From Pseudomonas frederiksbergensis (GTDB lineage Bacteria; Pseudomonadota; Gammaproteobacteria; Pseudomonadales; Pseudomonadaceae): DNA of 64,000 nucleotides. The stretch covers positions 3,842,001 through 3,906,000 of the forward strand of contig NZ_CP017886.1 in assembly GCF_001874645.1 (NCBI RefSeq), written 5' to 3'. The number at the start of each line of letters is the position of its first letter. Position 1 is the first letter of the stretch. The notes beneath the pieces are model-generated. The model was not told the origin of the DNA. It saw only the letters and a program-made list of their open reading frames with translations, and made no database searches. This document shows positions 60,805-64,000 of the stretch, piece after piece. Made by a program: the position numbers and the translations under genes.

Positions 60805-60897
60805 GTAGGAGCTGCCGAAGGCTGCGATCTTTTGACGTTGCTTTCCAGGATCAAAAGATCGTCCGATCGCGGCCCGAGCCTTCGGTAGCTCCTACAG
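60805..60897. repeat. Right 44-bp direct repeat plus a facing REP copy
   Basis: 60805-60848 repeats 59466-59509 exactly. It is followed by GATCAAAAGATCGTCCGATC and GGCCCGAGCCTTCGG ending AGCTCCTAC, a REP in the opposite direction. Without the IS, the two form a normal BIME after sspB. Confidence 0.85.
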
Positions 60898-60905
60898 AGT
60901 GCATC

Positions 60906-62537
<1,632 letters not shown>

Positions 62538-62538
<1 letters not shown>

Positions 62539-64000
62539 CAGCGTGGCGTGTCGGGCAGGCGTTGAACCTGACCGTTGATGAACTGTGCCCACGGCAGCTG
62601 ACGTTGAATGCGTTGCGACGACGTCATGCTCAGGGTGCCCGACTGACCGTCGATGCTGCTGTCTGGCAGGGCCTTGAGTTGACCCAGGCGTGGCGCCAGG
62701 CGATAGGCGTCGACACCCATGGCGTACAGGCGGCCCAGGCTGCCAGCGGCTTGTGGCCATTGGGCGGTCACTTGCCTGCGCAGTGGGTCGTTGGCGTCCA
62801 GCAACCATGGGGTTTCGCAGAAGCGAATGCCGTTCATGTCGTTGTACTGGTTCTGGTCACCGCTGGCACTGTACACGTGGGAGGTGGCGTAAACCGGCAC
62901 GTCGCCCGCGTATTGGAAGTTCAGTGTTGGCTTGATTTGCTGGGCTTGTTGCGGAGTCGCAGCGAGGAAAATGAACTCGATGTCCTGGCGGCGCGAAGGT
63001 TGTGCAGCCACCTGCGAGCCTACGGTGCTTTGCAGGCTCTTGGCACGACCTTCGCTTTGACGCAGCTGGAACAGGTCGGCGATTTGCTGAGCCAGGGCTA
63101 CCGGTTGATCAACACGTTCGATGCCAATGACGGTGCCACCGTTGGCTTCCCAATCCTGACGGAAGGCTTTGAGCACGCGATCGCCCCATTCGCCTTTCGG
63201 CACCAGGGCGGCGGCGCGATGCAGGCCGTCGGCACGTGCGCGACGGGCAACTTCGCGGGCTTCGTCTTCGGCAGCCAGGCCGAACTGGAATAGTTGGGCT
63301 GGACCTTGTTCGCCTTCGCTGTAGTTCAGCGCGAGTGTGGTGATCGGCAGTTGCGGGCGAGCGCTGAGTTGTTTGACCAGCGGTTTTTCCAGCGGGCCGA
63401 TCACCAGTTGCACGCCGTCGGCTTGGGCTTTGCGATAGAAGTCGTCCAGCGAGGTCAGGTGCGAGCTGTCATAGAACTCGATGGCAGGCGGCTTCTGTCC
63501 GGCTTGTTGGGCCTGATAGTGAGCGGCCATGAAGCCTTCGCGCAGTGCTTTGGCGACCGACGCCAGCGGACCGTCTTGCGGCAGCAGCAGGCCGATCTTG
63601 CTGAGCGGTTGGCTGGCCATTTGCTTGAGTTGGGTCAGCGGCAGTGGCAGCACAATTGCGGCAGGGTGTTTGGGGTGCTGTGCGCGCCAGTTGTCGATAG
63701 CGGCCTGTTGCTGTTCCAGTGTGCCGGCGTTTTTCACCGCCACGGCCAGACTCATCCAGCCGCCGAGGTCGTCGGTGGTGATGGGTTGCAGTTGATCGGT
63801 CGGCAGCGACGCAATGAGTGCCCAGATGGCCTCATGGTTTTTGCTGGCCACGTCGCCGCTGAGCAGCGGGGCGATAAAGATGCGTTCTCGGGCGGCGGCC
63901 AGGGTCTGGCCGTCGGCTTCAAGGGCGCGGGCATGGACGGTGCCCGTGCGCACTTGCTGCTCGACCGGCAACTCGCTCAGGCGTTGCAGGCTCGGATGGC
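62538..64000 (-). CDS. Penicillin-binding protein activator LpoA/LppC (N-terminus outside window)
   Basis: The frame is open to the window edge, so the N-terminal lipoprotein signal and TPR part are missing. About 487 codons are visible. The C-terminal half is a periplasmic-binding-protein fold: KIGLLLPQDGPLASVAKALREGFMAAHYQA, then VQLVIGPLEKPLV and IEFIFLAATPQQAQQIKP. LpoA is an outer-membrane lipoprotein that activates PBP1A for peptidoglycan synthesis. It precedes yraN, diaA and dolP in the conserved order. Confidence 0.9.

Overview
The window is a chromosomal segment of a Pseudomonas, most likely of the P. fluorescens group. Three things point there. The gene orders match that genus: mqo beside a PA4642-type gene; trpS-zapE, then rplM-rpsI-petABC-sspAB, then a BON lipoprotein, a SIS protein, yraN and lppC/lpoA; and an acyl-CoA ligase, DUF1302, DUF1329 and LuxR cluster. 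The sequence is GC-rich. It also carries many copies of a REP palindrome with the core GTAGGAGCTGCCG and a TGCGATCTTTT tail. I saw no tRNA, rRNA or CRISPR array.

Layout. 1-6.2 kb: a trans-4-hydroxy-L-proline catabolic locus on the minus strand. It has an epimerase, a three-part FAD/[2Fe-2S] dehydrogenase, an AraC/PAS regulator, an uptake binding protein cut by the window edge, and a GntR regulator. Matching GTATAC operators lie before the GntR gene and the binding-protein gene. 6.4-19.9 kb: housekeeping and surface genes, including mqo, an acyltransferase, a chemoreceptor, an M48 lipoprotein, a GDT1-type exporter behind a yybP-ykoY (Mn2+) riboswitch, rsmC, a hydroxyacid dehydrogenase and a LysE exporter. 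20.1-28.4 kb: fatty acyl-CoA ligase, DUF1302, DUF1329 and a large LuxR regulator. 28.5-35.5 kb: LysR, aldehyde dehydrogenase, class III aminotransferase and a TauABC/SsuABC-like importer, probably for uptake and oxidation of an amine. 35.5-37.5 kb: a two-component system. 38.2-41.0 kb: a methyltransferase for DNA repair and a fused EgtB-EgtD ergothioneine enzyme.

41.1-43.6 kb is an accessory patch with a Fic toxin-antitoxin pair, a GNAT acetyltransferase, and a DUF6124 gene whose 3' end has been replaced by a REP element. In front of that gene is a leader of about 280 nt in which one segment can pair either with an upstream module or with a downstream copy that contains the Shine-Dalgarno sequence. 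This A / anti-A / A' arrangement looks like a bistable RNA switch and is the most striking unexplained structure here.

43.6-64.0 kb is conserved core: MBL hydrolase, OmpA lipoprotein, YhcB, alpha/beta hydrolase, trpS, zapE, acyl-CoA dehydrogenase, aldo/keto reductase, L13/S9, the cytochrome bc1 complex, SspA/SspB, DolP-like and DiaA-like proteins, YraN and LpoA (cut by the window end). Two scars interrupt it. At about 49.8 kb a head-to-head deletion seems to have fused the 5' parts of an MBL gene and a GlxA-type regulator. At 59.5-60.8 kb an IS3-family element sits between 44-bp direct repeats, with a frameshifted orfA.
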